A DNA stretch of 64,000 nt from Nannochloris sp. 'desiccata' (GCA_019044685.2 JAGTXX020000009.1:1426001-1490000), one strand, 5' to 3'; counted from the stretch's first letter, positions 10,281 to 21,867 are shown. Numbers and translations: made by a program. The notes: a model not told the origin generated them from the sequence alone.

Positions 10281-12215
10281 CTAAAGCGTAGTGTTTGCAT
10301 TTGCAGTCACCTGTGCTGCTGCAACTTCTTCTACCAACAATCCCAGAGCCAGCAATGCCTCTGGCCCCAGCTTCCCCGCCACATCTGGTCGGTCAAAGTC
10401 AACGGCTGCTGCGCTCGCCATGCTTTGTACACTCTGCATCACATCAAGGGTTGCAGGCTTCACATTGTCCACCCACGTACAAGGCACAGTTGCTGGTGCC
10501 CAGACCGCAGCAGGCAGGTCACCACGACCACAGAGGGGACACCCGGTGGTACCGCCTCTGCAGCCGCTACATGGCTCTTTCTGAGGTGGTTCCACTGCAT
10601 TTGCTGCTTGATTCACAGGACAATCTTTGAAACTCATCACAGCATGCCATCCATAGCATAGGCTGCACTGGAGAGCAACTCCTGGGTTTACAGGACGCGC
10701 CCAGCGGGGATCGTCTTCTCCCAAAAGCGCCAGATCAACACCCGCTGCAGCACAATCCACAGCATGGCGCAGCAGGGCAGTCTGAGGTGGTTGCATTATG
10801 AAATCTCTTGGAGGGAATGCAGTAGCGAGACCGGGTATACGGCTTGCTTCTAGGGCTGTGCTTAATGCAGCTACTTCTGTGGTGATTTCAGCAGTGAGCA
10901 TCGCTTCAATATTTCTATGGGAAGAATCGACATCTATGCTGTGATACCATCGTGATATGTTGACAGATTTGCCTTTGGGGGGTTTTTCAAGCCAAATCAA
11001 GTCTTTTTTTGATTGCGATCTCTGTTTTAGGTTTGACTTAATGGGGTGGCTATCTGTACAACCAGCTGCTGCTGCGGTGGCGGTCGCGGCGATGGATGCG
11101 GAAGCACCAGGCCCCCCTTCTTCTTCTTCTTTCTCTTCTTCGCTATGTTCTACTTCTCCATTTCCATCTTCTCCCTCTGCCTCTTCAATCTCTACACCAT
11201 TTTCTAGCATCTTTTCGGCTATTTTCAATGAATTATAGCCTATCTGTCGAGCTTTTTGTTTTCTTTCACACACAGCCCCCAACCACGGCTGTCGACATGA
11301 GCCACACAACCCACACTCTTCCATTTCATTTATTAATGTGCTCGCATCTCTTATACGCCGTATCTTCTTTTTCCGTTGCTGTTCAGATTTAGAAGCTCGA
11401 TCATAGAGTCTTTCTTTTTCATTGATAGCCTTTTTTTTAATCGCAATGGCTTCTTTGCAAATAGAATTTAAAAAGGTGGACAGATGGTGACCAAACCGTT
11501 GCTGCTGGTCTTCTAATTTATAATATCCTGGTTGAGGGAAATGGAGTAAAGGTGCTGCAGGGTGTAAACCCCACATCGCGATCAAAGCGCGGTCAGCAGC
11601 AGAGGCAGCTTGTTCCACCGTGAGAAAGGTGGCGCCAAACGTGGTCAATGCGTTTTTATTTTTATTTGCATGATATGCAAAAGGGTCAAGGGTGGTAGGT
11701 ATGAGTGGTCTGTACCTTGGCGTATTAGCCAAACGAATCGTTTTCACGCGAGGGTATTGCTGTGGAAAGAAAATAGGGAAAGTAAGAGGAAGATTTTCAG
11801 AGGGGTGGCTGGGTGGTGGTGGAGCGAAAAAAGAGGACGCGTCGGTTTTGCTTACCGGCAGTTGAGGGTCTTGTGATTCTTGTCGGTGTCGCTGCTGATG
11901 GGAAGTACCTGCGTCTTCTTTTTCTTCTTCTTCGTCTTCGTCTGCGCTTTCTGATGGGATCGACAGAGAAGAGGAGGACGTTGGGCTAGGTGGTGCTTGC
12001 TGCTTTTTTTGAGATGCTAGCGGTGGCGAAGACTTTTTTGGTAACGGCTTTCGGAGAGGAGCACCTAAAGGTGGCGGTAGACCGAGCCCTTCTAGCCTCT
12101 GTCTTGAGGGATTTTTAAGCGTTTCAATTTGTGGTTGGGACTTTTCTAAAGGGTCTTGGGCTCTTCTTTTCGGCGGATGGCCCGATGGGAGAGGTGGCGC
12201 ATGTTGCCGTTTCAT
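10281..12215 (-). CDS. Cys-rich nuclear-type protein with a degenerate AP2/ERF-like domain
   Basis: Single-exon frame of 644 residues starting at a good ATG. The first 120 residues are Pro/Ser/Lys-rich and then acidic, as in disordered nuclear proteins. At about residues 150-230 the block FGATFLTVEQAASAADRALI, followed by a Gly and HFP, resembles the second half of AP2/ERF domains (a tF-T-EeAA-A-DrA-i pattern ending N/HFP). The first half is poorly conserved. Further on are a Cys cluster CGLCGSCRQPW (about 300), an acidic/Ala-rich stretch, and a second Cys cluster CSLCYGW ... CSGCRGGTTGCPLCG (about 525-580) that could bind zinc. A DNA-binding regulator is a reasonable guess, but no full domain is demonstrable. 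The frame is long and uninterrupted, so a real gene is very likely. Confidence 0.65.
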   Translation of the reverse strand: MKRQHAPPLPSGHPPKRRAQDPLEKSQPQIETLKNPSRQRLEGLGLPPPLGAPLRKPLPKKSSPPLASQKKQQAPPSPTSSSSLSIPSESADEDEEEEKEDAGTSHQQRHRQESQDPQLPVSKTDASSFFAPPPPSHPSENLPLTFPIFFPQQYPRVKTIRLANTPRYRPLIPTTLDPFAYHANKNKNALTTFGATFLTVEQAASAADRALIAMWGLHPAAPLLHFPQPGYYKLEDQQQRFGHHLSTFLNSICKEAIAIKKKAINEKERLYDRASKSEQQRKKKIRRIRDASTLINEMEECGLCGSCRQPWLGAVCERKQKARQIGYNSLKIAEKMLENGVEIEEAEGEDGNGEVEHSEEEKEEEEGGPGASASIAATATAAAAGCTDSHPIKSNLKQRSQSKKDLIWLEKPPKGKSVNISRWYHSIDVDSSHRNIEAMLTAEITTEVAALSTALEASRIPGLATAFPPRDFIMQPPQTALLRHAVDCAAAGVDLALLGEDDPRWARPVNPGVALQCSLCYGWHAVMSFKDCPVNQAANAVEPPQKEPCSGCRGGTTGCPLCGRGDLPAAVWAPATVPCTWVDNVKPATLDVMQSVQSMASAAAVDFDRPDVAGKLGPEALLALGLLVEEVAAAQVTANANTTL

Positions 12216-12488
12216 TGGAGAATGGCCGCTAGAAGAATATTGAAAATAAATTCAAGAACATGCGTATAAGATTAAAATTGACGTTGCCTTCTAGAATTTT
12301 AAACATTTAAGAGAGCAAAAATGAAGGACTGATTTTGAAAAGCAACTTGAAGTTCAGAAATTTGGTCTGGATACTGTATTAATTTATCATTTCTGCATTC
12401 TGATCACAAATCTGCATCCATAACGAAGTTTGGATTGCGCACCGTGCTGGCTTCTGCTTTCAGATCACATCCTAAATTAGCTTATACA

Positions 12489-13665
12489 ATGGCCTTTGCT
12501 GGCGCGAGGCTGGACGTAGCAGCACTGCCTCTACCTCCAACAGTACGACACAAACTACAGTGTGCTGGATTTCGCACAACTAAGGACTTGGAAGGCATTC
12601 AGCCACTAGACCTTGCCAACGGTGTGTGATAGCTTGGACGCCCTTTAAACTTGTTTTATTTATTTGATATGAATTCAAACCTAACTTTGTACTTATTTAC
12701 TAAATCATACTTCTCTATATCATCTTAATATACTTACAGAAGCACATCTTAGCCATGAAGAGGCATTACTAGCTCTCAAAGTTTCTCTACCAAACTCAGG
12801 AGCTGACGGTCTCCTCGGTGCCCAATCCGCTCGCCAAATCTTTAATATAGAACGCAAGACCTGCCGTATCATCACTTTTAGTGCCGAAATGGACCAAATT
12901 CTAGGCGGCGGCGTTGCTCTAGGGCAGGTCACTGAATTCTGTGGGGTACCAGGCGTCGGGAAGACTCAACTAGGAATGCAGCTTGCAATCAACGTCCAGC
13001 TGCCAAATGCCTTCAAAGGCGCAGCGGGGGAAGCGATTTATATAGATACCGAAGGTTCCTTCACTGCTGAACGCTGTGCACAAATGGCAAACTCCTTTTG
13101 CACTCACTTGACGAAAATAGCCGCTCAGAAAAAAGATGCAGAACGTATAGCAGCAGCTGCAGCCACCACACCCGACTCTATTTTATCACATATTCATTTC
13201 TTTCGTGCAAGAGATCACGTCGAGCAATTGGCAATTGTGGACGCACTACCTTCATTTTTGGACGCTCACCCGTCTGTCCGCGTCATCATCATCGATTCTG
13301 TTACTTTCCATTTTCGACAAGATTTCGCAGACATGGCAGCACGTACACGGCAACTAGCACAAATGTCACAATCACTCATGGCTCTTGCAGGAGAGCGTAA
13401 GTTAGCAGTGGTTTTAATGAATCAAGTAACTACAAAGATAGCGACGGGGGGGCAAGGTACCCGCTTGGTTCCCGCGCTCGGAGACAGCTGGGCTCATGCC
13501 GCTACAAGTAGAGTTATTCTATACTGGCAAAATAGCGTGAGACATGCATTTATTTACAAATCGCCGACACAGCCTGCTGCTGCAGCGGAATATGCGATTA
13601 CAACTGACGGGGTGAGAAGCTTAAAGAAACCATCTGCGGCTGTGAAAAGACCTCACCCTGGTTAA
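12489..13665 (+). CDS. RAD51C: RAD51C, RecA-family recombination protein
   Basis: Paralogue of RAD51 that works in the BCDX2 and CX3 complexes in homologous recombination. Two exons: 12489-12621 and 12740-13665 (intron 12622-12739, GTGTGT/TTACAG, phase 1), 352 residues. The N-terminal helical part in exon 1 ends at LANE across the junction. Exon 2 has the RAD51C-type MDQILGGGV, the Walker A loop GVPGVGKTQLG (about residue 116), YIDTEGSF, the Walker B strand VRVIIIDSVTF (about 226), and the motif LVPALGDSWAHAAT followed by KSP. These are closer to RAD51C than to RAD51, XRCC3 or RAD51B. An upstream in-frame TTG at 12435 is not a convincing start. A second BCDX2 member, RAD51D, is at 55211-56535. 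The 3' spacer to the next convergent gene is only 97 bases. Confidence 0.93.
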
Positions 13666-13762
13666 GGTGAAAAAAAGTACACTCATAGAGACTCGTCTTA
13701 AATAAATCAATAAATACAGCCTATTTTTCAACAAGTAAAACAAGATATAAGTCTTAGTAATC

Positions 13763-15254
13763 CTAGTTTCTCCACCAAGGTGTGCCAGCTTCAAATACGA
13801 CGTTCTTTCCTTCTTCTCCAAAGACCCCCAGTCGATCATCGATTTCCAGCCGGAATGCTTGTAGCCCAATAGGACCGTCAGCCTCTGCTAACAACCGCCG
13901 CCCAGTGTCATCGACAATAACAAGCGTAGGATCGCCTACTTCAAGCCGTGCACGCAGCTCTGGCGATGCTAATGGGGTGTATAAATCATCTCCGAGCAGT
14001 GGACAGCCAGCAGCAGAGAGCTGAGCTCGTATTTGATGCGTCCTTCCCGTCACTAACTCGATTAGAACTTCATATCCTGTGTCTATATCTGGGTCAAATC
14101 TTTCTTTAGCAGCTGGCCCAAGGTTGACCTTTTCAACAGCGTGGACTATAAGCTCGCAATATTGCGCTTTGGGTTCATTCTCTATGCCTTTTTCTCTCAA
14201 TACTATTGTGAAAAATGGGGTTCCTTGTTGACGGCACTTAATTTTTACGTGGTGTGTCATGGTTCCTAGAGGCGGGGGAACACGTACAAGGGCTTTATAC
14301 ATCTTCTTATACATAGTAATTGAAGATTCTATCTTATGTGCATCATCGTCTTCACTCTGAATGCCTTCTCCTCGAATAATTTTCCCAAATTTTTGAACAA
14401 ATTCTGCAGTCTTGCCTAAAACAATGAGCCCCTCTGTCGCTTGATCCAGCCGACTGGTGATAAGCAAGGGGTCCTTGGCACCAATTCCCTTTGCAGCCCC
14501 TGAAAGCGCGCTTTCTAGGATATTATCTACAGTAGGAGCTACGGGAAGATATGCTGGCTTGTCGAGTATCACGTAATCACTTCCCTCGGCCATCACCCGC
14601 TGTGGCCAATCGACAGAATGAAATACAGGAAACCGTTTCGGGGAGCAATGCACTCGAATATAGGTGTGTTCTTCTACTACAGTATCCGAAAAGAGTCTGG
14701 CTATTCTAGTATGCAGAATTTCTCTTGTTGCTGTGGCCATGACGGTTTCTCTTCGGCGTCTCATTTCTGCAAGTTCTGAAGAGGAGAGCCTTGACTGGGC
14801 CGTGAGAGGGATTTCTGGGACGATTGGGCATGTGTAAATACCACCAAACTCAAATATTCTAGCTATCATAGACTGCAGAAGTTGAAGATATAGGAGAGCG
14901 AGAAACTTCAAGAGAGAAGGAAAAAGGCAGTGGACGGGAAAAAACATGCAATTTATTGGAGTAACAAGTTTTCGTTTATTGTGCGCTTACCTGAGGGTAT
15001 CCAAGCGATTCTTCGATAATTGTTGCTACTGAATCTTTTCTAGGGGCTGCTATATGTTCTACCCAGGCTCCTAGGCCAGTAAAATCTTGAGGCGGCGGCA
15101 CTGACGTCGCTAGGGCCATCTGTTCTAGTGTTGGACGCTGCTCGAGTTTCATTTCTGTATATTGATTTCGATTCATACGGAAAGCGAAATTTCGTGTCTG
15201 GTTGTTTCCTATGAAGAAAGCTAGGCGTCTTGCGCTGAATTTACAAACGAGCAT
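13763..15254 (-). CDS. RluA-family RNA pseudouridine synthase, probably organellar
   Basis: Pseudouridine synthase of the RluA/RsuA class. Two exons: 15254-14991 and 14872-13763 (intron 14990-14873, GTAAGC/CTGCAG, phase 0), 457 residues. The N-terminus is basic and hydrophobic (CKFSARRLAFFIG), compatible with a mitochondrial or plastid leader. After an S4-like region, the catalytic domain opens with YVILDKPAYLPVAPT and has the active-site loop SRLDQATEGLIVLGKT, with the invariant Asp but TEG where most members have TSG. It ends with ELVTGRTHQIRAQLSAAGCPLLGDDLY, a family signature (here split as two blocks: VTGRTHQIRAQL and GCPLLGDDLY). It resembles the plant chloroplast/mitochondrial RNA pseudouridine synthase group. 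The target RNA is unknown. NDUFA13 lies upstream on the same strand. Confidence 0.9.
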
Positions 15255-15443
15255 CCCATTAAGGATATGAATTTAATTGAGCTACTAAAGAGAAAAGACC
15301 CGGCAGAGCTTTCTTTATCATTTCTATAATTTTCAAAATTTCTATATTTACTTGAATTTGCTAAATTAATTACAACTTGAGAGCAAAATAGAAATTGAAA
15401 AACAACTTCTCAGCGGAAAATATGAGGTGAAGCCAGTGCAATT

Positions 15444-16305
15444 TTACTGGCCCCAAGCACCTACAGGCTGTGCAGGAGGCATCCAGCGGGTCTTGTAGAT
15501 AGGCTCCTGAGGGTTGAAGTCAGGGTTCTGCAAAAAATGGACCCAAAGAAATGAAAGAAAGGTGAGCATATAGATCTCTGATGGCGTTCAATAGATTACT
15601 TTCTTCACATTGTAGAGAAGACTGAAGTCAACTTACATCCTTCAGAACGTTATTTTCCTTCTCTTTAAACTGTCTATATACTTTGACCCATCTGCAGCAC
15701 GTAAAAAAAATGAGAAAAATTAATTTTATTATGTTAACTAGACAAGAAATTATCACCGCCTGCCCTGTCGCTTTGAGTATCCCAGCTTATACTTTCTTCT
15801 GCAATCGCTCACCTTCTGTCCTCTTCTGCCTGTAAGAATGGTACTAAACTCTTTCGTGCCTCCATCTTTTCTGCTGTTTCAGCTCTTCGAATGTGGTTTC
15901 CCTGACCAACTTTATAAAAGCCATAGGCCATGATGCTGGCACCGACAGCAAAAAGAGTGATGCCTGTAGGGCCAGTACTAGGAACGCGCCTTGCGTAGCG
16001 AATTGCGGGGAACCCACCAGGCGGAGGACCATCCTGAACTATGGGCATATCCTTTACAGACTGTTAAAAACAAGAATAAAGAACCGAGTTAGCTGGGGGG
16101 GGGGAATGGTAAAATGAACGTCTCAACCATGGCTTTGTACCACCGTCAGCACGGCATAGATCAGAACCCGCTGTCTCTTATCCACGTCTTGATCAGCGGT
16201 TTGCAGACTCTGCTCAAGGTGGAAGCTAAATATGAATGACCTGAGATTTTTTTGGTTTTTTCCTACCTTCATTCCTGGAGCCCCTCTCCTTAAAAACTCC
16301 GTCAT
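15444..16305 (-). CDS. NDUFA13: NADH dehydrogenase subunit NDUFA13/B16.6 (GRIM-19)
   Basis: Accessory subunit of mitochondrial complex I with one membrane helix. Four short exons: 16305-16267, 16060-15813, 15691-15637 and 15527-15444 encode 141 residues, the normal size. All introns are GT-AG and the phases join without a stop. The order of family blocks is MTEFLRRGAPGMK, KDMPIVQDGPPPGGFP, YARRVPSTGPTG, the hydrophobic segment GITLFAVGASIMAYGFYKVG, QGNHIRRAE, PFLQAEEDRRWV, and the C-terminal KTRWMPPAQPVGAWGQ. These agree closely with plant B16.6. This is the most intron-rich small gene in the window. Confidence 0.93.
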
Positions 16306-16698
16306 TGCTGCAATCTATCTAATATTCTATAGTAACCAAATCCAGGAAACGCTAAAAATATCACCAGCTCAAAGTGTAAACAAAACTTGAACACTGGGTA
16401 AATGGGTCTAAATTTACTGCCCGAGGAAAGATTATAGCGGCACGCAGGCGGGATTATCTAGTAGATCAGGTATATACTATTGATTTTTTTGCTCCGTATT
16501 TATGCGAATGGTCGCCTGAAGAGAGAAACCAAGCCCTCTTTGTGCTAGAAAGAAACGAAATTTAAGGAGCTCGTCTACATAGCATGAGACCCCACTGATC
16601 ATGCTAGCATATTAATTACATTCTAACAGAGACACATTGTTCATACGCCAAACGGTTCTGCCCTGATTGTTTATTGCAGTCATTTTTGAATAATCAGA
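16306..16698. other. Divergent intergenic region (NDUFA13 / RRP45)
   Basis: A 393-base spacer between divergent starts, presumably promoter sequence for both. No other feature is seen. Confidence 0.45.
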
Positions 16699-18328
16699 AT
16701 GTCCTTGCGAAAGGATTCCACAATATCTAACAATGAAAAAGAGTTTGTTGTCAAAGTAAGTTGTTCATATGCACGGTTAGATATCCGATCAATTGCTTTC
16801 TTGCCGTTGCACCCCCCAAACTTTGTGCTTGATTAATAAATTTGAATCCCACATTTGCAGGCTATCAAAGCAGACCATAGGGTAGATGGAAGAGGCACTT
16901 TTGAATATCGTCCGATCCAATTTCAGGTAATTAGACATCACCTTGAACTCTTTGCAAAAAATGGTATTGTTGGTTCTTCTTTACTAGCGGTATTCCTTCC
17001 TGTCGCCTCAATCAGTTCAATTCACCGCCTCTTTTTCATATGTGCCTTTCTCAATTTCCTATCAACAGTTTGCATCCGATGATAGCTCATGCATCGTACG
17101 TCTTGGCCGCACCATGGTCATGGCCTCCATCTCAGCATCTCTAGAAGCTCCCTATGCCGATCGCCACAGTGAAGGGTCAATCACTTTTGACGTCTTGCAC
17201 ACCGCCATGGCAGGATTCGGTCCAGATTTCGCCCGTAAGAATGAAGACACCACCGAACTTTCTAGACTTGTTGAACGCGGTCTTCGGGAGAGTAGAGCAA
17301 TAGATCTTGAAGCATTATGTGTTCAACCAGGTAGAAAAGTTTGGCATCTTCAAGTGGATGTTCGAATTTTAGACAATTGTGGAAATGCGACAGACGCAGT
17401 AGGTCTTGCCGCTTTAGGGGCCTTATGCGCTTTTCGTAGACCCGATGTGACGGTAGATCCTGATGTACCAGGCGGTATAATTATCCATTCTCGCGCTGAT
17501 AGAGAACCTCTACCTCTAACATTGCATCACCTCCCACTGCCTATCACTTTTGCTTTTTTTGAAGCTGGTGATGTTGTAGCCTTGGATCCTATGAGTAAAG
17601 AAGAAGCAGCGGCATCTGGTTCATTTACTGTCACTGTCAACCCGCAAGGAGAACTCTGTGCTGCTCAAAAGGCACATGGTGTTGGTATACAGCCAGCACA
17701 AGTGATGCAGTGCACGAGGATAGCAGCAACCAAGGTGAAGGACCTGACTGCTCAGTTAAGAACAGCATTAGAAGCGCATGAAGTTGCTCGTGTCGCTGCA
17801 AGAGTAAGGAGACACCAGGCTGGTGGTAAAGGAGCGGCAGGCGGCATAGTTGTCGGCGATGACGCTCAGCACCATAGTATGTCTCCTACTGAAATAGAGA
17901 AGCTCCAGCTTCCAGATGAAGAAGAGAATACTGCCGAAGATGAAGAAAGCGAGGAAGAAATTGAAAATGAAGAAGAACAAGATGAAGAAGGTAGAAAAGA
18001 GGAAGATGCCGACGCTGAGGATGCTGTGCCATCAAGCAAGGCGGAGGAAGAGGAAGAGGAAGAGGAAGAGGAGCCAATGGACATCGAAGAAACGAGACCA
18101 CGCTCTTCTTCTAAAAATAAATCCAAATCCAAAAACGCATCTTCTTCTCAAAGCAAGTCTTCTTCAAAAGCAAAGAGACGGCGTTCTTCTCAAAGTGGCA
18201 AAGATGGCGAAGGCGGTGACCCCTATGCGGCAATCGCAGATTTGATTGTTAATGCTGGAGCTGGTGTTGGTGGGAAAGGAGGTCACAGCACTGGGAGTGG
18301 GTTAGAAAGCGCTTTGAAAAAGAAATAA
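16699..18328 (+). CDS. RRP45: Exosome complex subunit RRP45 (EXOSC9), RNase PH fold
   Basis: Ring subunit of the RNA exosome, catalytically inactive in eukaryotes and needed for ring assembly. Three exons: 16699-16755, 16861-16926 and 17069-18328, all phase 0, 460 residues. The start MSLRKDSTISNNEKEFV matches the family N-terminal helix; then DHRVDGRGTFEYRPI, RLGRTMVMASIS, ALCVQPGRKVWHLQVDVRI, ALCAFRRPDV and LTLHHLPLPITFAFF. The RNase PH core is residues about 15-290. It is followed by about 160 residues of very acidic sequence (runs of Glu/Asp), then Ser/Lys-rich and Gly-rich tails. Human EXOSC9 also has an acidic tail. The first two exons together encode only 41 residues. TGTAA lies at 18386, about 60 bases after the stop. 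Confidence 0.94.
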
Positions 18329-19963
18329 TCTTAGGATTAGAAAGATAATGTGATCTTCTTAATAATGAGAACAAAGTATCTTTCTTGTAAAAACTACTTT
18401 CTAACCCGATATTGCTAGACATCAATCAACCATTTACATTTTTTTATCGTATCGTATCAGAAGAATCGTTTATATCGAATCAGCAGAGAGTCAAACAGGC
18501 ATACGGACATTGTGCAGAAGTAGTAATAGGAAATGCATTGCTACATATACACAAATAAAGGAAGACGGGCAGGAAGTAAAATAAGGGAGAGTTTTATAAA
18601 TTTTATATTAATCTGAGGATTCGCGTTCGAGACACTAACAAGGGAGAACAAACGAGGGAGAAAGAAAGCGTGATGAAAAAACATTGCTAAAAAGAGCTAC
18701 TGAGCAGCAATCTTTCATTAAAAAATATGAGAAAGGACAGACGACATGCGCACATGCGGAAAAGAAGAAATATAATAATCTTATAAAGAAAAGTAAAAAC
18801 GCAGACAAGTTTGGAAAATAAAGAATCAATCAAGGTAGCATATCATATCGTATCAACATAAACGTACTTGGTACTTTAATATCGACTCAAAGAGGCGGCA
18901 AAAAAGATGGAGAAACAGACGGAAAAGAAAAAACCGAAAAGAATCGAAGCTAAAAAAACAGATTTATTATTATATAAGCTAGATGATTTTAAGAGGAAGG
19001 ATCAAGTTCCAATAAAAAACAGAATACCATCGAAGAAACTAAGCGGTGAGATGGGGCGGGGAATGTTAAAACTGAAAAGAAAGATAAAAATAAAGAAAGA
19101 CGGAAAAACACGGAAGAGAAAGGAATAAAGATGTTTTTTTTTGTTATAAATTGATTCATTCAACGGCAATTATTGAGCAGCCGAGGTTTATTATTTAACT
19201 AGTAATCAACAAATTAAGAAAGAATCGAATCAATGCAGAGCACTGTAGTAGTAATAGCCAATTAAGCAGAAGAATGGAGTGAGGGGTGGGGTAGGGTGAG
19301 AGTAGATTTTTTATTTTATTTTATCGGCATCAGCATTGGTAGTGTCATCATCATTATTATTCGGAAAAAGAAACGGGAAAAAGAAAGAATCTCAAAGAAT
19401 AAAAAGAAAAGAACGAATGAATGAATAAGGTGTACACGCCAAAAGTTCCACACAACACAATCGAAAGATTTTTATAGCCATTTTTATAATCCATTGCAGC
19501 AGAGTAATCCAAACCATCATAGAAGAACCCAGTCCACGCACTGAAATCCTTAATGTACACCAAATCAAAGAGAAATAAAGGTGGAAAAGTATTTAAAAAA
19601 AAAACAGAAGAAAAACAATGGAACCTCCCGATTTTGCTGCTCGAAAGAGAGATGACGAAAAGCCAAAAAGGGGGGGGGGTCATAGTAAAACACAGAGAAA
19701 GAAAGAATCAAAATAATATATGTATCATCGTTTATATATACACCCAGAGACAGAGGGGAATCAGAGAAAGAAAGAAAGAAAAAAAGACGTCAAAAGAAGA
19801 CGGCTGGGTTGCTATCATAAATCGTATCATAATGCTTTTGATTTTGCAAATGCATAGACGTATAATGCATTAGTGCGTGTGTGTTAGTGTTTAATGCTTG
19901 CGTAGCTATCATAAAGGAAGACAAATTCGAATAAACCTGGAGAATACTTCTCTACTTCAATCA
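18329..19963. other. Long convergent 3' spacer, purine-rich, no gene
   Basis: 1.6 kb between the convergent ends of RRP45 and the MYB gene. From about 18480 to 19840 the + strand is strongly biased to A and G (runs of GAAAGAAAG type). ORFs in it are Lys/Arg-rich or, on the other strand, Phe/Leu/Ser-rich, which reflects composition and not coding. It includes a G run at 19672-19679. It may be a long pyrimidine-rich 3' UTR of the minus-strand MYB gene. Confidence 0.45.
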
Positions 19964-21173
19964 TCAAAGGAAGTTTCCAGCGGAATCTGCCAAGGCAGCA
20001 GCCACCCCCGCCAATGCATCTAAAGCAGCAGTATACGGCGTGCTTGTTGTATCACTGCACACAGAACCTGAATGAGATTCATGCTGTGGTGTAGTTTTAC
20101 GAGTAGTCCTATGCGTTGTTGCGTTGTTAGCAGCGTGTAAACGCTCACGAAGCTCGCGTGCTTGCTCCAAGTGCGCTCTCCTCACAGCGGTGGTCGTCTC
20201 CCTTCGTTGCACCTGGTGTTCCCGCTGAGCACGAGGCTTGCTTTCACCCTTACTTAATGTTGGGAGTTGCTGGACTGTGTGTAAGCTATGGGTATACGTA
20301 GGTTTTGAGAACGAGTGAGGTTTGTTTAAATTGAGACGGCCTGGCTGCACTGGGAGCATAGGTAACTTTCCAGTGGGGGAGGTGATCAGCTGCGGTGGCT
20401 GGGGGATGGGGAAACCGAGAGCTAATCCACTGGCGTCCGCTGGGGGAGGGAGTGAAAATGACATACCGCCTCCAAACTGGGTATAGGAGGGGCCCATATG
20501 AGCTCCAATCCGTGCGCTGGCGCCAGTAGCTGAGCTTATAGCACCTTCGGAAGCTGTAGACACCCCCGCTGGAGCGGCAGCAGGAGACGCTGGCACATGA
20601 AGTTGTTCTTCAGCCGTTTGGTGTGTTTTTCCAACAGTATCAGCTGGTGATACATCAGTAGGAAGATCTTCTAAAGTAGCAAACCTAGAACGACGCTTGC
20701 TGGTGCCAGTGAGTCTCAAGAAATGCTTCTGAGCGTGAGACGCCACCTGGGTTGGTGTTCTCGAAGGCACGTAGTAACGGGAAATCTGTTTCCATTGGCC
20801 CTGCAAGAAATGAAAGTTAGAGATTGTAATGAGCATTGCAAGCCCGGAAAAGGATTTACATATTAATATTAATTTGACAGAGTGAAAATTACTTACCCTG
20901 CCAAAAGCTTTCAATCCATTTAAGAAGGCTAGGTGTTCAGCTTCTGTCCATGCCATTCCTGTCAAAATAATTTATAAAACAGATTAGCAAGGCAAACAAT
21001 GCAAAACCATACAAGAACAAGGGTTGCAAAAGTAATGCGAAAACTGAAGAGATTTCTGTAGGAACGCTCTCCGATGTCCTCGATACAGCCAAGCCAGCGG
21101 TCTTACCTTTATTTCCTGACGCTAGAGGTAGATGGACCGCGGGTGAGGCTCCTGGTTTACGACGGTGGGTCAT
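19964..21173 (-). CDS. Single-repeat MYB transcription factor, SHAQKYF class
   Basis: DNA-binding regulator of the plant 1R-MYB group. Three exons: 21173-21107, 20958-20897 and 20800-19964, phases 1 and 0, 321 residues. The MYB repeat is spread over all three exons (residues about 22-70): GMAWTEAEHLAFLNGLKAFG, then GQWKQISRYYVPSRTP, then TQVASHAQKHFLR. The diagnostic motif reads SHAQKHF, with His in place of the usual Tyr. The W-x-W spacing and RTPTQVASHAQK are otherwise canonical. The rest is Ser/Pro/Thr/His-rich with no further domain. The exon 1 start (MTHRRKPG) is the first ATG in the open segment before the GTAAGA donor. In plants this class regulates light, clock or sugar responses; the target here is unknown. 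Confidence 0.87.
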
Positions 21174-21525
21174 TTTTTCAAAGGAGAGCGGAAATTCCAA
21201 TAAAGGTGGCCCAACAGCTTGGAACAAAGCGCCCATCGCCGGTTTTATATATGTATTATATGGTGGGCTTCCGCCCGAGAATTTTTTTTGTTGCACCATC
21301 ATTTGCCCGGCTGCTAAATAGCTTCGTGGTGGGCAACGTGAGAATTTTGGAAGAAAGTTTCTAAGAACTCTTAGAAAGAATTTTAGACCACAGCAAGTAA
21401 ATGTGGCATGTTTCCACGCGTTATCTACCAAAATCGAACATAATGCAATTCTGAACGCGAGGCCTAAGCTGCTTGATTCACTAGGCAGCATTGCCCTCTC
21501 CCACATTCCACGGACTATTTCAAAA
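21174..21525. other. Divergent intergenic region (MYB / UPF0426)
   Basis: A 352-base spacer between divergent starts. Open frames crossing it lack convincing starts or domains. Presumed promoters. Confidence 0.45.
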
Positions 21526-21867
21526 ATGTCCTTGTCGATCACTTCTTTTTCGCGGTCTTCTCTCCCTAGCCTGCCTAAACGGGGTGTAAATAGAGCCATT
21601 TTTAGAAGATGTATATGCGCAGCTTCCAACGGCATTGGTAGAGACAAAAAACCTTCTAGTGAAGGATTAGATGGAATAGTAGCAGCGGTGGTGGCAGAAC
21701 CCATTTCATTCTTAGGCGGCATGGTGGCTGGCTTTCTAGCTTTAGACGTCAAACAAGACCCATTAAAGATCTGGATTGATACACGAGCGGCAGAGGCAGG
21801 TCTTGCGTACCAGGCAGCCAAGGAACGCCTGGAAGAACAACAACGGAACAGCTCAAAAAAGTCTTGA
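21526..21867 (+). CDS. UPF0426-like small plastid protein
   Basis: Protein of 113 residues with no known function. The first 45 residues are Ser/Arg-rich (MSLSITSFSRSSLPSLPKRG ... RRCICAAS), which looks like a chloroplast transit peptide. The mature part has PISFLGGMVAGFLALDVKQD and then PLKIWIDTRAAEAGL, close to the plant chloroplast family UPF0426 (Arabidopsis At1g28150 type), with the hallmark GFLxLDxxxDPLKxW. The open frame extends upstream to 21403 without an ATG, so the start at 21526 is used. The family link is by recollection of the motif. Single exon; it diverges from the MYB gene. Confidence 0.75.
   Translation: MSLSITSFSRSSLPSLPKRGVNRAIFRRCICAASNGIGRDKKPSSEGLDGIVAAVVAEPISFLGGMVAGFLALDVKQDPLKIWIDTRAAEAGLAYQAAKERLEEQQRNSSKKS

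Noticed and set aside
18907..19128. 73-codon Lys-rich ORF
   Set aside because: Explained by purine-rich composition; no conserved motif or splice partner.
20937..21821. 294-codon minus ORF spanning the MYB first exon and the antisense of UPF0426
   Set aside because: Most of it is antisense of the UPF0426 gene; only the MTHRRKPG part up to the GTAAGA donor fits the MYB gene.
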